Source of the DNA: Rhodospirillales bacterium | GTDB taxonomy: Bacteria; Pseudomonadota; Alphaproteobacteria; Micavibrionales; Micavibrionaceae | Direction of reading: 5' to 3' | Length of the DNA stretch: 64,000 nucleotides | NCBI GenBank assembly: GCA_020638365.1 | Contig: JACKIQ010000003.1 | Coordinates: forward strand, 124,001-188,000 | Shown here: in pieces, positions 35,115 through 43,405 of the stretch | Position numbering within the stretch: position 1 is the first letter of the stretch | How the letters are laid out: each line of letters starts with the position of its first letter | Position numbers and translations under genes: made by a program | The notes under the pieces: model-generated | Told to the model about the DNA's origin: nothing | The model's database searches: none | The model's input: the letters and a program-made list of their open reading frames with translations, nothing else

Positions 35115-35429
35115 ATGAAAAAGGTTTTTCTTGTTCTTGGTGCGGCTTTCACCCTGTTACCCGTGCAAGCGTACGCGGGCGAGACCGTAAAGGTTCATGT
35201 GAACGGGCTGGTCTGTGACTTTTGTGCGCGGGCAATCGAGAAGGTTTTCAAAAAGCAGGAGTCCGTTGAGAGCATCAATGTCAACTTAAGCGACAAGCTT
35301 ATCACGCTTGGCCTAAAGGACGGACAGGCGCTGGAAGATGATGTAATAACCAAGCTTGTAAACGATTCCGGCTATGCGCTTGTTTCGATTGAACGCGCGG
35401 AGGAGGGGCAAGATGGAACCGCCCAGTGA
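35115..35429 (+). CDS. Periplasmic HMA-domain (MerP-like) metal-binding protein
   Basis: The product is a 104-residue exported protein: signal peptide ending QAYAG, then one HMA domain (VKVHVNGLVCDFCARAIEKVF) with the CxxC metal site at about C33 and C36. The rest of the ferredoxin-like fold is visible (VESINVNLSDKLITL). It resembles MerP, the periplasmic mercury carrier, but other soft metals are possible. I use ATG 35115 with AAGGAGA before it. Its last 17 bases overlap the MerT-like gene, indicating a functional pair. Confidence 0.8.
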   Translation: MKKVFLVLGAAFTLLPVQAYAGETVKVHVNGLVCDFCARAIEKVFKKQESVESINVNLSDKLITLGLKDGQALEDDVITKLVNDSGYALVSIERAEEGQDGTAQ

Positions 35430-35817
35430 CGATGTCGAAAAGGGCCTGTACCGTCAGGCCCTCCTTCCGACGCTCAGTCTGTTCACCAGCTTCGGTACGC
35501 TGATCTGCTGCGCTTTGCCGGCTTTGCTTGTTACTCTGGGTATGGGGGCAGCGCTGGCCGGCTTGGTTTCGGCGGCTCCCTGGCTGGTGTGGCTGTCCGA
35601 TCATAAAAAGATCGTGTTTGTCGCGGCCGGTCTTATGCTGGCGGTATCGGTTGTGATGCAATGGCGGGCGCGCTATCTACCCTGTCCGGCTGATCCAGTC
35701 AAGGCAAAGGCCTGCTCACGCTTGCGGAAAATCAGCCAGATCATCACGGGTTTTTCGGTGCTGATCTATTGCGTCGGGTTTTTCTTCTCGTTCCTAGCCG
35801 CCGACCTTTTACTTTAG
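35413..35817 (+). CDS. MerT-like membrane transporter
   Basis: From ATG 35413 (GAGGAGG upstream) the 134-residue protein has three to four membrane helices. The LICCALPALLVTLGMG segment in helix 1 carries paired cysteines, as in MerT-type mercury importers. A later loop has CPADPVKAKACSR with two more cysteines, comparable to the MerT cytoplasmic pair. The preceding MerP-like gene overlaps it by 17 bases. No merR or merA lies in the window, so the substrate is uncertain. It overlaps the convergent DUF937 gene by nine bases. Confidence 0.7.
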   Translation: MEPPSDDVEKGLYRQALLPTLSLFTSFGTLICCALPALLVTLGMGAALAGLVSAAPWLVWLSDHKKIVFVAAGLMLAVSVVMQWRARYLPCPADPVKAKACSRLRKISQIITGFSVLIYCVGFFFSFLAADLLL

Positions 35818-36339
35818 AGCGCCGACAAGACGGACGATATCGTCGACCGGGCTTCCGTCGCCGTTCATGTCCAGCATGCCCAAAAGATTGCCGGAAAGCT
35901 GGTCGTTGCCCTGCTTACGGCGGCTTTGAGCGAGGAGGCCCATAACGATCGTTGCGATTATCGGCAACATGGTTTTTATGATCGCCGCTTCCGTGTTCGT
36001 TTTTTGCTCTACGGCTCCGGCGACCTGACGGCTGACGTCCTTGCTGCCCAGCACGTGGCTAAGAATTCCGTTTCCTTCCTGAAGAACGTTGAAAAGATTT
36101 TCTCCGGGCGACTTGGCTTTTTCCAGAAGTTTTTCATGATTGCCGCTTTCAAGGGCGTTAATGAGCGGAGCCGCGCCCTGTTTCTGGATATTTGTCAGCA
36201 TGCCTCCGGCTACCGCTGAAATCAGCATCTGGCTGACCGTATCTGTTTGTTTTTGATCAAGGCCGAATTGCGAAGCCAGACTTTGTATCAATTCCGGTCT
36301 TTGCGAGGCGTAGTTGATGAGGTCGAGAAAATTATTCAT
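35809..36339 (-). CDS. DUF937 family protein
   Basis: This 176-residue protein matches DUF937. It has an N-terminal helix MNNFLDLINYASQRPELI, then QTDTVSQMLISAVAGGMLTNIQKQG, a repeat-like second segment ILSHVLGSKDVSRQVAGAVEQK, LPIIATIVMGLLAQ, and LLGMLDMNGDGSPVDDI near the end. The last segment resembles a calcium-binding DxNxDG loop. DUF937 proteins have no established function. No signal peptide is visible. Its 3' end overlaps the MerT-like gene by nine bases on the other strand. Confidence 0.8.
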   Translation of the reverse strand: MNNFLDLINYASQRPELIQSLASQFGLDQKQTDTVSQMLISAVAGGMLTNIQKQGAAPLINALESGNHEKLLEKAKSPGENLFNVLQEGNGILSHVLGSKDVSRQVAGAVEQKTNTEAAIIKTMLPIIATIVMGLLAQSRRKQGNDQLSGNLLGMLDMNGDGSPVDDIVRLVGALK

Positions 36340-36559
36340 CTTTCAGGGCCCTTTTTTAGGAAACATGTTTTAACTTTTCAGCCTTATAGAAACCTAGAAT
36401 GCTCTTATGAGCAATATTTTTATTTCTCCTGCCCGGCCTTGCCCTTGGGTTTCATTCAGGCCCTACATCAAAAATACTACGATCTATTTTTATGTATGGT
36501 ATAGTCTGGGTTATTATTCTTCACAGTTTTATACCATGTCAGCAGGGGGGCCGGATTGA

Positions 36560-37717
36560 ATGTCAGAAACCGCTACAGGAACCGCGTCTAAAGGCGCGTC
36601 GTCGAAGGACAGCGCGATCGAAAAATCGAAGCCCAAGAGTTCTAACGACGATACTGCGCGTCGGGCGTTTGGTGAAAAGCTAGAAGAATTCAAGGAAGCG
36701 CTTAGCGTCCTTTATATCGTCAGAAATCTAAGCGGACGCTTGAAGTTTGCAGAAAAGTGGCCCGGAGCAGCAGAATATATCTTCGGGTCCGACCTTATAG
36801 AGCTTGATACGCGCGGGCCTTCTTCAGAAGAGGAGTTTGATCTCCGAGCTGAGCTTGAAAACAAAGCCGAAGAGCGCCGTATCGAGATCAAGGGGGTTCT
36901 GGGTGATCTTAAAGAAAAGAGCGTTGATTCAGGCGTTCTGAAGTTTGAATATGTCGGCAAAATGATAGAGCGGTTTGGCGGTAAGATCGCGCGTCTTTTT
37001 TATTCGGATACGGTTATTGAGCGTGTCAGCCCCGGTCTTCTCGCCCGTCTGGAAGAAGAGCGAAAACAGGAAGAGGCTGAGAAAGAGGCAGAACGGCAAA
37101 GGATTGACGACGAGATCAGGGCGCGCGCGCAGGGACTGCCGCCACCGGACAACAGGCCACGCAAGCCCCAGGCTCAAGCCGTGTCTCCTGCGTCTGTTGA
37201 AATCCCCGACGACATCAAGCCCATTGATACGTCGGCCGGTTCCGGACACAGTGATATCTCTTCGAAGCCGGAGGGCGAAGAGCCGCCAAGCGTTTCAATC
37301 CCGGAGGTTCCTTCTGCAGAAGTGCAAGCGGATGCTTTTTCAGATGTACAGCAGCCCGTACCCGCCCAAGATCCTGATCAGCAAAGCATGGCGACAGAGG
37401 TGGCTTCTTCGGGGCCCGAGGCTTTGCCTTCAGCACAAACAACGGAATCTTCTGTTCCAGAGGTTGTTCCCTCTCAGGCTTCCGGGGACATGATAAGTCA
37501 GAATCTCACTGTTTCCGGGGAAACTCCGGCGCAGCAGGGTTCCCTTTCTTCACCGTCTGCCGGAGAGTCTGTTGAGAATTCAGTAGTTGCTGCTGCGGCG
37601 GAACCTGTCTCTGCTCCCGCTTCGTCGTTTCCGAAGCCTGAGAAAGGTGCGTGCCAGTCGGCTTTTAATCGTGCCTTGGCAGTTTCCTGTGATCCTTCGT
37701 CTTATAAAGTGCTGTGA
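36560..37717 (+). CDS. Unassigned protein with coiled-coil core and long disordered tail
   Basis: The family is not recognised. Residues 1-35 are Ser/Lys-rich. About 35-190 form a helical region, including a charged coiled coil (LEEERKQEEAEKEAERQRID). About 190-385 are low-complexity, rich in Pro, Ser, Glu and Ala, ending in a small segment with two cysteines (GACQSAFNRALAVSCD). There is no signal peptide or membrane helix. It has a GGGGGG ribosome site and stands alone. Its last 53 bases overlap the 3' end of ctaA on the other strand. Confidence 0.6.
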   Translation: MSETATGTASKGASSKDSAIEKSKPKSSNDDTARRAFGEKLEEFKEALSVLYIVRNLSGRLKFAEKWPGAAEYIFGSDLIELDTRGPSSEEEFDLRAELENKAEERRIEIKGVLGDLKEKSVDSGVLKFEYVGKMIERFGGKIARLFYSDTVIERVSPGLLARLEEERKQEEAEKEAERQRIDDEIRARAQGLPPPDNRPRKPQAQAVSPASVEIPDDIKPIDTSAGSGHSDISSKPEGEEPPSVSIPEVPSAEVQADAFSDVQQPVPAQDPDQQSMATEVASSGPEALPSAQTTESSVPEVVPSQASGDMISQNLTVSGETPAQQGSLSSPSAGESVENSVVAAAAEPVSAPASSFPKPEKGACQSAFNRALAVSCDPSSYKVL

Positions 37718-38810
37718 GCAAGATGCTTAAAAGGATTACGGCGCCCATCTGGTGAAGGACAGCGGGGAGGATGTGTACGCCTGTAAAAAGCGTAAGAATC
37801 CCCAAGGTGAACTGGAGCAAAACCATTGCGAGCCCTGCGGAGAAGACCCTTTCCGATCTTTTTTTCCTGATTTTGGCATAGAGCGCATAGAAGCTTATAA
37901 ACAGAGTGGTCAGAATGGCCAGCCATCTGTGTGTGAACTGTACGCCTGCGTGCGTTTCGGTGATTCCCCGAGTCAAGTTATCTGTGGCGTTCAGTTCTTC
38001 AGGGATCCAGCGTCCGCCCATCATCGGAAATGTGTCGTTATAGATCAGCCCGGCATCCAGACCCGCGGTGAATGCGCCCCAGAGTATCGTCGCTGACAGG
38101 AGGGTCACGGCCATAAACCCCAGACAATAAAGCCGGGAATCGGGTTTTGCCGACTTTACATTGTCCGGTTTTATGGCGAGGATATGCCAAAGAGTCAAAG
38201 CGTACAGCAGTAAGGCCAGCCCTAAATGGGCCGCGAGACGAAAATGACTTACGGCCGGCTCGTCAATTAAGCCGCTTTTGACCATATACCAGCCCATCAG
38301 ACCTTGGGCGCCGACGAGGAGGACGAGAAGCGCCAGTTTAATTTTATATCCTTGAGGGAGGGCGTTTTTGTACAAGAAGTACAGAAAAGGCAGCGCATAG
38401 GCCAGTCCGATGACCCGCCCCAAAAGCCGGTGGAACCATTCCCAGAAGTAAATGTTTTTGAATTCGTCAGCAGACATCCAGAAGTTTTTTTTCCGGAACT
38501 CCGGTGAAGATTTGTATTCTTCGAACTCGGCCTGCCACTGTGTTTCCGTTATGGGAGGAATTATTCCCGTAGCCAGCTTCCACTGGACTATTGAAAGGCC
38601 AGATTCGGTTAATCTGGTTATTGCGCCGACTGAAATCATCACAAAAACAAGCGTACAGCACACGATGAGCCAATTTTTTATTAAGCGATCTCCGCGTATG
38701 TCCGGGGTTTTTCCGTTTTTTGCCGGATTATGGGAGCTGTTTGTTTCTGATCCGGGCGCTATGATCACTTTAAAAGCCTTTTCGAATGCGGTAATCTCCG
38801 TGGAAACCAA
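37665..38810 (-). CDS. ctaA: Heme A synthase (COX15/CtaA, alphaproteobacterial type)
   Basis: CtaA oxidises the methyl group of heme O to heme A for aa3-type oxidases in the inner membrane. The 381-residue protein has about eight helices and the conserved heme-ligand histidines: FWEWFHRLLGR (first), HFRLAAHLGLALLL, VQFTHRWLA and LHQMGAVILL. The segment TRLTESGLSIVQWK near helix 1 is diagnostic of the family. The start is divergent from a membrane-protein gene. Its presence implies that an aa3-type oxidase is also encoded elsewhere in this genome, beside cbb3. Confidence 0.95.
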   Translation of the reverse strand: MVSTEITAFEKAFKVIIAPGSETNSSHNPAKNGKTPDIRGDRLIKNWLIVCCTLVFVMISVGAITRLTESGLSIVQWKLATGIIPPITETQWQAEFEEYKSSPEFRKKNFWMSADEFKNIYFWEWFHRLLGRVIGLAYALPFLYFLYKNALPQGYKIKLALLVLLVGAQGLMGWYMVKSGLIDEPAVSHFRLAAHLGLALLLYALTLWHILAIKPDNVKSAKPDSRLYCLGFMAVTLLSATILWGAFTAGLDAGLIYNDTFPMMGGRWIPEELNATDNLTRGITETHAGVQFTHRWLAILTTLFISFYALYAKIRKKRSERVFSAGLAMVLLQFTLGILTLFTGVHILPAVLHQMGAVILLSILLTALYKTKDHRKLPRHD

Positions 38811-38832
38811 GCCTTAAACCGGGATTTCGTTG

Positions 38833-39672
38833 ATGGCAAGTTTTGATTTCGTTAAAGCTACTCTTGACGGGTATCGGTTTGCCTGGGCACGACGTGCGGA
38901 CCTGATCAAGTTTTCAATTCCCGTGGTTTTTGTCAGTGTTTTCTGCAACCTTATGGTTATTTACACAGGGGCGGAAGAGAACGCGTTGCGCGAAGGGTTG
39001 ATCCTCCTGCCAGCGTTTTTTGCTCAGGGATTGTTTGTAGCAGAACTGGTGCGTTACACGCTTTACGACGAGCCTTTTATCCTGTGGGGTTATACGCGGC
39101 GATCGCATCTGGAAGAGTTTACCGAACTTTACCGGGAACGGCAGCTTGACACGGAACGCAAACGTCACGTTCAGGGGGGCATGGTTATATTTGTTCTTGT
39201 CAGCATTATAAACAGCGTCCTGCGCGGTTTGAGCGGACCTCTGGCAGAGGGCGGCGAGGATTCTCCCGCGTCTTCTCCGGCTCTGGAGGACTTTCCGGTT
39301 TTTGTTTTTCAGAGCGCGATCGTCGCGGTTATACTTCTTGTGGCATTATGGTTTGTCCGTGTCGGGTTTCTTTATATCGGGTTTTCTGCGGGGTATGGAA
39401 TCAAGGCGTATTTCAAGAAACTTAAAGGTTTATCCAGTTCCGTTTCATTGTTTTTATGCGCGTTCATGATTTTTTTCCTTATGGCCGTGCCATTGGCTTT
39501 GATATACGGTTTTCTTGGGCAGATTCTTGCCGAGTCTCCGGGGATCAAGGTCGTTTCTCTTGTCGTTTTTGGGGAAATGAGTAAGGTTCTGGCTCAGGTC
39601 GTGACAACGATCGGATGTTCGTACGGCGTACGTGAAATGATGGAAGTGAATTCCCGTTCAAGGCTGGATTGA
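38833..39672 (+). CDS. Multi-pass membrane protein, function unknown
   Basis: The 279-residue protein has about five to six membrane helices, at roughly 27-46, 56-73, 120-137, 160-180, 205-228 and 235-260. A charged loop (YTRRSHLEEFTELYRERQLDTERKR) separates the first two pairs. No catalytic motif is seen, and I do not recognise a family beyond a general YciC/DUF975-like appearance. It starts at ATG 38833, with a TTG one codon before. The ferredoxin gene follows after three bases, so the two are co-transcribed. Confidence 0.65.
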   Translation: MASFDFVKATLDGYRFAWARRADLIKFSIPVVFVSVFCNLMVIYTGAEENALREGLILLPAFFAQGLFVAELVRYTLYDEPFILWGYTRRSHLEEFTELYRERQLDTERKRHVQGGMVIFVLVSIINSVLRGLSGPLAEGGEDSPASSPALEDFPVFVFQSAIVAVILLVALWFVRVGFLYIGFSAGYGIKAYFKKLKGLSSSVSLFLCAFMIFFLMAVPLALIYGFLGQILAESPGIKVVSLVVFGEMSKVLAQVVTTIGCSYGVREMMEVNSRSRLD

Positions 39673-39675
39673 GTT

Positions 39676-39990
39676 ATGAGAATATATGTTACGGATTATG
39701 AAGGCCAGGAGCATCCGCTTGATGCCGTCGAGGGGTGGAGCGTAATGCAGATTCTCAAGGAGTATGATTTCCCTATTAAAGCGGAGTGCGGAGGAGCCTG
39801 CGCCTGCGCTACGTGCCATGTTTATGTTGACGAAGACTGGTTTAAGCGGCTTCCTCCTAAAAACGAGGAAGAGGACGAGCGGTTGGACGAAGCTTTTGAC
39901 TTAAAAGATACGTCCAGATTGTCCTGTCAGATTATTCTGGACGAGTCGATGGATGGCCTGAAAGTCACGCTTGCCCCAAATCCCGAATGA
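39676..39990 (+). CDS. 2Fe-2S ferredoxin, adrenodoxin type
   Basis: This 104-residue soluble electron carrier has the adrenodoxin/FdxB arrangement of cysteines. The ECGGACACATCHVYVD loop provides C-x5-C-x2-C (about C38, C44, C47), with the fourth cysteine in SRLSCQI (about C84). The fold segments MRIYVTDYEGQEH and MDGLKVTLAPNPE match the family. Such ferredoxins serve Fe-S cluster assembly, or COX15/heme A synthase in mitochondria, so its nearness to ctaA is notable. It lies three bases after a membrane-protein gene. Confidence 0.92.
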   Translation: MRIYVTDYEGQEHPLDAVEGWSVMQILKEYDFPIKAECGGACACATCHVYVDEDWFKRLPPKNEEEDERLDEAFDLKDTSRLSCQIILDESMDGLKVTLAPNPE

Positions 39991-40151
39991 TGTTTTTTGG
40001 CTTAATTTGGGCGCCGGATTAATTTTGCTTAATACGGCTTAACTTGCAAGATACGAATGTCCAAATTTGGTTGTTTTTAACTTGTTTTAGGGTTCTTTGA
40101 TCCTCAATAAATTCACCCTAATTTTTTGCGGGGTTTTTATGCCGGAAAATC

Positions 40152-40208
40152 TTGCATACGCTAAATGTTCACTGTATATAAATGGCACTCTTGCCAGTTG
40201 AGTGCTAA
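40152..40208 (+). promoter_or_regulatory. groESL promoter with CIRCE element
   Basis: TTGCAT (40152-40157) and TATATA (40175-40180), 17 bases apart, form a good promoter. Directly after it, ATGGCACTC-N9-GAGTGCTAA at 40182-40208 is a CIRCE element with two mismatches in the left arm. HrcA bound here would block transcription start. The 150-base leader after it has no ORF of interest, and 39991-40150 is AT-rich and otherwise featureless. Confidence 0.9.
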
Positions 40209-40363
40209 CAGGCGTGAGTTTGTCAGGGGTTCCCGGACTGGCTTAGATGGCTTTTTAAGGGGCGTGCCGGTTTCTCCCCGGATATTCCGGGTGCTGGCGC
40301 GGTCTTCTAAAGGCCGGAGCGGAAAGGGAATCTGCAACATTAACAAAATATGGAGATATGAAG

Positions 40364-40666
40364 ATGGCCAAGAAGCCTAAGTTTCGTCCCTTGCACGATC
40401 GTGTTCTGGTTCGCAGAATCGAGCCGAGCCAGAAAACCGCCGGGGGTATTATCATTCCCGATACCGCAGCCGAGAAGCCGATGGAAGGCGAGATCGTCGC
40501 CGTGGGCAACGGTCACGTCAATGATAACGGCGATGTGCGTCCGCTGGACGTTCAGGCTGGCGACCGCGTGATCTTTTCTAAGTGGGCCGGTACGGAAGTC
40601 ACCATTGACGGCGAAGAGCTGATGGTGATGAAAGAGTCCGACATTATCGGCGTTATTGCCGCTTAA
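40364..40666 (+). CDS. groES: Co-chaperonin GroES
   Basis: GroES caps the GroEL ring and regulates its folding chamber. The 100-residue protein starts MAKKPKFRPLHDRVLVRRIE, with the mobile-loop region SQKTAGGIIIPDTAAEKP and the closing GEELMVMKESDIIGVI. I choose ATG 40364, eight bases from GGAG; another ATG at 40358 is only two bases from it. It is the first gene of groESL under CIRCE control, with 36 bases to groEL. Confidence 0.98.
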   Translation: MAKKPKFRPLHDRVLVRRIEPSQKTAGGIIIPDTAAEKPMEGEIVAVGNGHVNDNGDVRPLDVQAGDRVIFSKWAGTEVTIDGEELMVMKESDIIGVIAA

Positions 40667-40702
40667 GTTCAATTCACAGAAAGCTATTAAGGAGATAAAC
40701 CC

Positions 40703-42355
40703 ATGGCTGCTAAAGAAGTCCTGTTTCAGGAACAAGCCCGCGCCGAACTGCTCAAAGGCGTGGATATTATCGCAAACGCGGTGAAAGTGACGCTCGGTCC
40801 CAAGGGCCGTAACGTCGTGATCGAAAAATCCTTCGGTGCGCCGCGCACTACCAAGGACGGCGTTACCGTCGCCAAGGAAATCACGCTGTCCAACAAGCAC
40901 CAGAATCTGGGTGCACAGCTGATTCGCGAAGTGGCGAGCAAAGCCAACGATCAGGCCGGTGACGGCACGACGACCGCCACCGTTCTGGCGCAGGCGATCG
41001 TCCGCGAAGGTCTGAAAGCCGTTTCCTCGGGCCGTAACCCGATGGATCTGAAGCGCGGCGTAGACAGGGCTGTCGAAGCCGTTGTCGCTGACCTGAAAAA
41101 ACGTGGCAAGAACGTCAAGACCAACGAAGAAATCCGCCAGATCGGAACCATTTCCGCGAACGGCGAAACCGAGATCGGCGATATGCTGGCCGAGGCGATG
41201 GAAAAAGTCGGTCACGAAGGCGTGATCACCGTCGAGGAAGCCAAGTCCCTGAGCAACGAGCTTGAAATCGTCGAGGGGATGCAGTTCGATCGCGGCTACC
41301 TGTCGCCGTACTTCATCACCGATGCCGACAAGATGCAGGCGGTTCTTGAAAACCCCTATATCCTTTTGCACGAAGGCAAGCTGACCGGTCTACAGGCGAT
41401 GCTGCCGATCCTCGAAGCCGTCGTTCAAAGCTCCCGTCCGCTGCTGATTATCGCGGAAGACGTGGAAGGCGAAGCGCTGGCTACCCTCGTGGTCAACAAG
41501 CTGCGCGGCGGTTTGAAAGTCGCTGCGGTCAAGGCGCCCGGTTTCGGCGACCGCCGGAAGGCGATGCTCGAAGACATGGCGATCCTGACCAACGGTCAGC
41601 TGATCTCCGAAGATCTGGGCATCAAGCTTGAGAATGTCGATCTGAAAATGCTCGGCACGGCCAAAAAGGTCACCATCTCCAAGGATGAGACGGTCATTGT
41701 TGACGGTGCCGGCAAGAAAAAGGATATCGAAGCCCGTTGCAGCCAAATCCGTGCGCAGATTGATGCGACTGATTCCGACTACGACAAGGAAAAGCTGCAA
41801 GAGCGTCTGGCCAAGCTGGCCGGCGGCGTTGCGGTTCTTCGCGTCGGCGGCGCTACGGAAGTCGAAGTGAAAGAGCGCAAGGACCGCGTTGACGACGCCC
41901 TGCACGCTACGCGCGCAGCGGTCGAAGAAGGCATTATCGCCGGGGGCGGTGTTGCTCTTCTCTACGCGACCAAAGCTCTGGACAAGATCGAAGGCGAGAA
42001 TGACGATCAGGATGTCGGTATCGAGATCATCCGCCGCGCCATTCAATCCCCGATCCGCCAGATCGCGGAAAATGCGGGCAAGGAAGGCTCGGTCATCGTC
42101 GGCAAGCTGCTGGAGCAGAAGGACACGAACTTTGGTTACGACGCGCAGGGCGACAAGTTCAAGGACTTGGTGAAAGCCGGGATCATTGACCCTGTCAAGG
42201 TCGTGCGCACGGCTCTGCAGGACGCGGCCTCGGTTGCGGGTCTGCTGATCACCACCGAAGCGATGATCTGCGAAGCGCCTGAAGATAAAGCCTCCGGCGG
42301 CGGTCATGGCCACGGCGGCGATATGGGCGGCATGGGCGGTATGGGCGGTTTCTAA
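40703..42355 (+). CDS. groEL: Chaperonin GroEL
   Basis: GroEL is the 60-kDa chaperonin that folds proteins in an ATP-driven double ring. The 550 residues are full length, with conserved KVTLGPKGRNVV, DGTTTATVLAQAI, GQLISEDLGIKLE, EGIIAGGGVALL and the Gly/Met-rich C-terminal tail GGDMGGMGGMGGF. GGAGA precedes the ATG. It follows groES, and a strong terminator comes 26 bases after its stop. Codon use is more GC-rich than in the neighbours, as expected for a highly expressed gene. Confidence 0.99.
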   Translation: MAAKEVLFQEQARAELLKGVDIIANAVKVTLGPKGRNVVIEKSFGAPRTTKDGVTVAKEITLSNKHQNLGAQLIREVASKANDQAGDGTTTATVLAQAIVREGLKAVSSGRNPMDLKRGVDRAVEAVVADLKKRGKNVKTNEEIRQIGTISANGETEIGDMLAEAMEKVGHEGVITVEEAKSLSNELEIVEGMQFDRGYLSPYFITDADKMQAVLENPYILLHEGKLTGLQAMLPILEAVVQSSRPLLIIAEDVEGEALATLVVNKLRGGLKVAAVKAPGFGDRRKAMLEDMAILTNGQLISEDLGIKLENVDLKMLGTAKKVTISKDETVIVDGAGKKKDIEARCSQIRAQIDATDSDYDKEKLQERLAKLAGGVAVLRVGGATEVEVKERKDRVDDALHATRAAVEEGIIAGGGVALLYATKALDKIEGENDDQDVGIEIIRRAIQSPIRQIAENAGKEGSVIVGKLLEQKDTNFGYDAQGDKFKDLVKAGIIDPVKVVRTALQDAASVAGLLITTEAMICEAPEDKASGGGHGHGGDMGGMGGMGGF

Positions 42356-42381
42356 TCGCTCCCGTTCATTACGGAATACAG

Positions 42382-42410
42382 AAAGCCCCGCGCGATGCGG
42401 GGCTTTTTTA
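42382..42410 (+). terminator. Rho-independent terminator after groEL
   Basis: AAAGCCCCGC at 42382-42391 pairs with GCGGGGCTTT at 42397-42406, followed by further T residues. It also overlaps the 3' end of the convergent TfoX-domain gene. Confidence 0.92.
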
Positions 42411-42737
42411 CTTCGCCGGAAGCGTTCTTACGAACGCTTCGCTGGCGGCGACGAGTTCGGCGAATTCCGAAGCATCGCAGGCGGCGCCGTCGATCATGCC
42501 CCAGCCCTTCATCGGTTTCCCGGTGATGTCCATGGGGCGGAGTTCGTCGTATTTCGCGGAAAGCGCTTCGAATTTTTCCGGGCCGAGGCGGAGAATCAAA
42601 AATTCCTTGTACACGCCCACGCACATATTGCCGCTGAGCATATAGCCGGTGCCGCCGAACATTTTCTTGCGCTCAAAGCCCTTGCTGCCTTTTAACGCGG
42701 CGCTCAGGCGGTCATCGAGTTCGGGATCAAAGGGCAT
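42408..42737 (-). CDS. TfoX N-terminal domain protein
   Basis: The 109-residue protein is a stand-alone TfoX/Sxy N-terminal domain (KKMFGGTGYMLSGNMCVGV, LILRLGPEKFEAL, MKGWGMID). In gammaproteobacteria the domain belongs to the competence regulator Sxy; short single-domain versions like this are widespread and have no defined role. No signal peptide is present. The 3' end touches the groEL terminator. Confidence 0.85.
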   Translation of the reverse strand: MPFDPELDDRLSAALKGSKGFERKKMFGGTGYMLSGNMCVGVYKEFLILRLGPEKFEALSAKYDELRPMDITGKPMKGWGMIDGAACDASEFAELVAASEAFVRTLPAK

Positions 42738-42825
42738 GGGGAACCTCCGTTTATCAAAGTTCTTTCATTTTAGCGGTTTTGTTTTTTTGTTGCTGAGATT
42801 TTTTTGTTGCCATAGAGTTTTGCGC

Positions 42826-43395
42826 ATGTCCGGGCATGATGAAAAATACAGTTACGACCTTAAAGTCGGGGACGAGATCGCGATTACCGATCCCGAGACG
42901 CACGCCGTTTTCACAGCGAGAGTCGTTGGCGCGGATACGTATAACGAAGTGACCGCCGCTTTCAATCATGCCGAAGCCGGGCATGGTTTAAAAAATCGCT
43001 GGGTCAGTTATACATTGACGTCCGAGGATGCGCCGGAACACTGGGGGCGGCGGTTTTGGGCCGTAGATAGCCAAAAAGCGGATGAGAGCGGCGCGCCGCG
43101 CCTGCCCGACGTTCAGCGGGCCTTTTATGTCGCGTCCGACAAGCTGATCCGTCCGAACGGTTATGAGTTCGAGGACCGGATGAGCGGGCGGGTTGATCTG
43201 AGCGTTGCCGGAGAAGCGCTGCATTCGGTGGAAGGCGAGACCGGGACGAGCGTGGCTATCGGGACGCTCTTTACGTTTCGCAATCCCGAATCCGGCGATA
43301 TCTGGGCGGAAGAGGTTTTTCTCGACGATCAGCAGGAACCGCAGCGGATGGTTTTCGAGGCGAAGTTCGACGTGCCGTTCGAAAAAGTCATGTAA
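42826..43395 (+). CDS. Unassigned 189-residue soluble protein
   Basis: No family is recognised. From ATG 42826 the product starts MSGHDEKYSYDLKVGDEIAIT. It is mostly beta-strand in character, without signal peptide, membrane helix or cysteine motif. The frame is open further upstream to 42649, but that stretch lies opposite the TfoX gene and has a different amino acid character (Phe/Leu/Arg-rich), so I reject it. Codon use is GC-rich, like the rest of the region. It is convergent with the DUF2156 gene, ten bases away. Confidence 0.62.
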   Translation: MSGHDEKYSYDLKVGDEIAITDPETHAVFTARVVGADTYNEVTAAFNHAEAGHGLKNRWVSYTLTSEDAPEHWGRRFWAVDSQKADESGAPRLPDVQRAFYVASDKLIRPNGYEFEDRMSGRVDLSVAGEALHSVEGETGTSVAIGTLFTFRNPESGDIWAEEVFLDDQQEPQRMVFEAKFDVPFEKVM

Positions 43396-43405
43396 TCCAG
43401 TATTC

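Noticed and set aside
40340..42313. Long minus-strand frames of 343 and 307 residues opposite groES-groEL
   Set aside because: They are antisense shadows of a highly GC-biased, strongly conserved gene pair, with no start signals or recognisable protein features.
42649..42825. N-terminal extension of the unassigned gene at 42826
   Set aside because: The extension overlaps the TfoX gene on the other strand, and its composition differs sharply from the rest of the protein.
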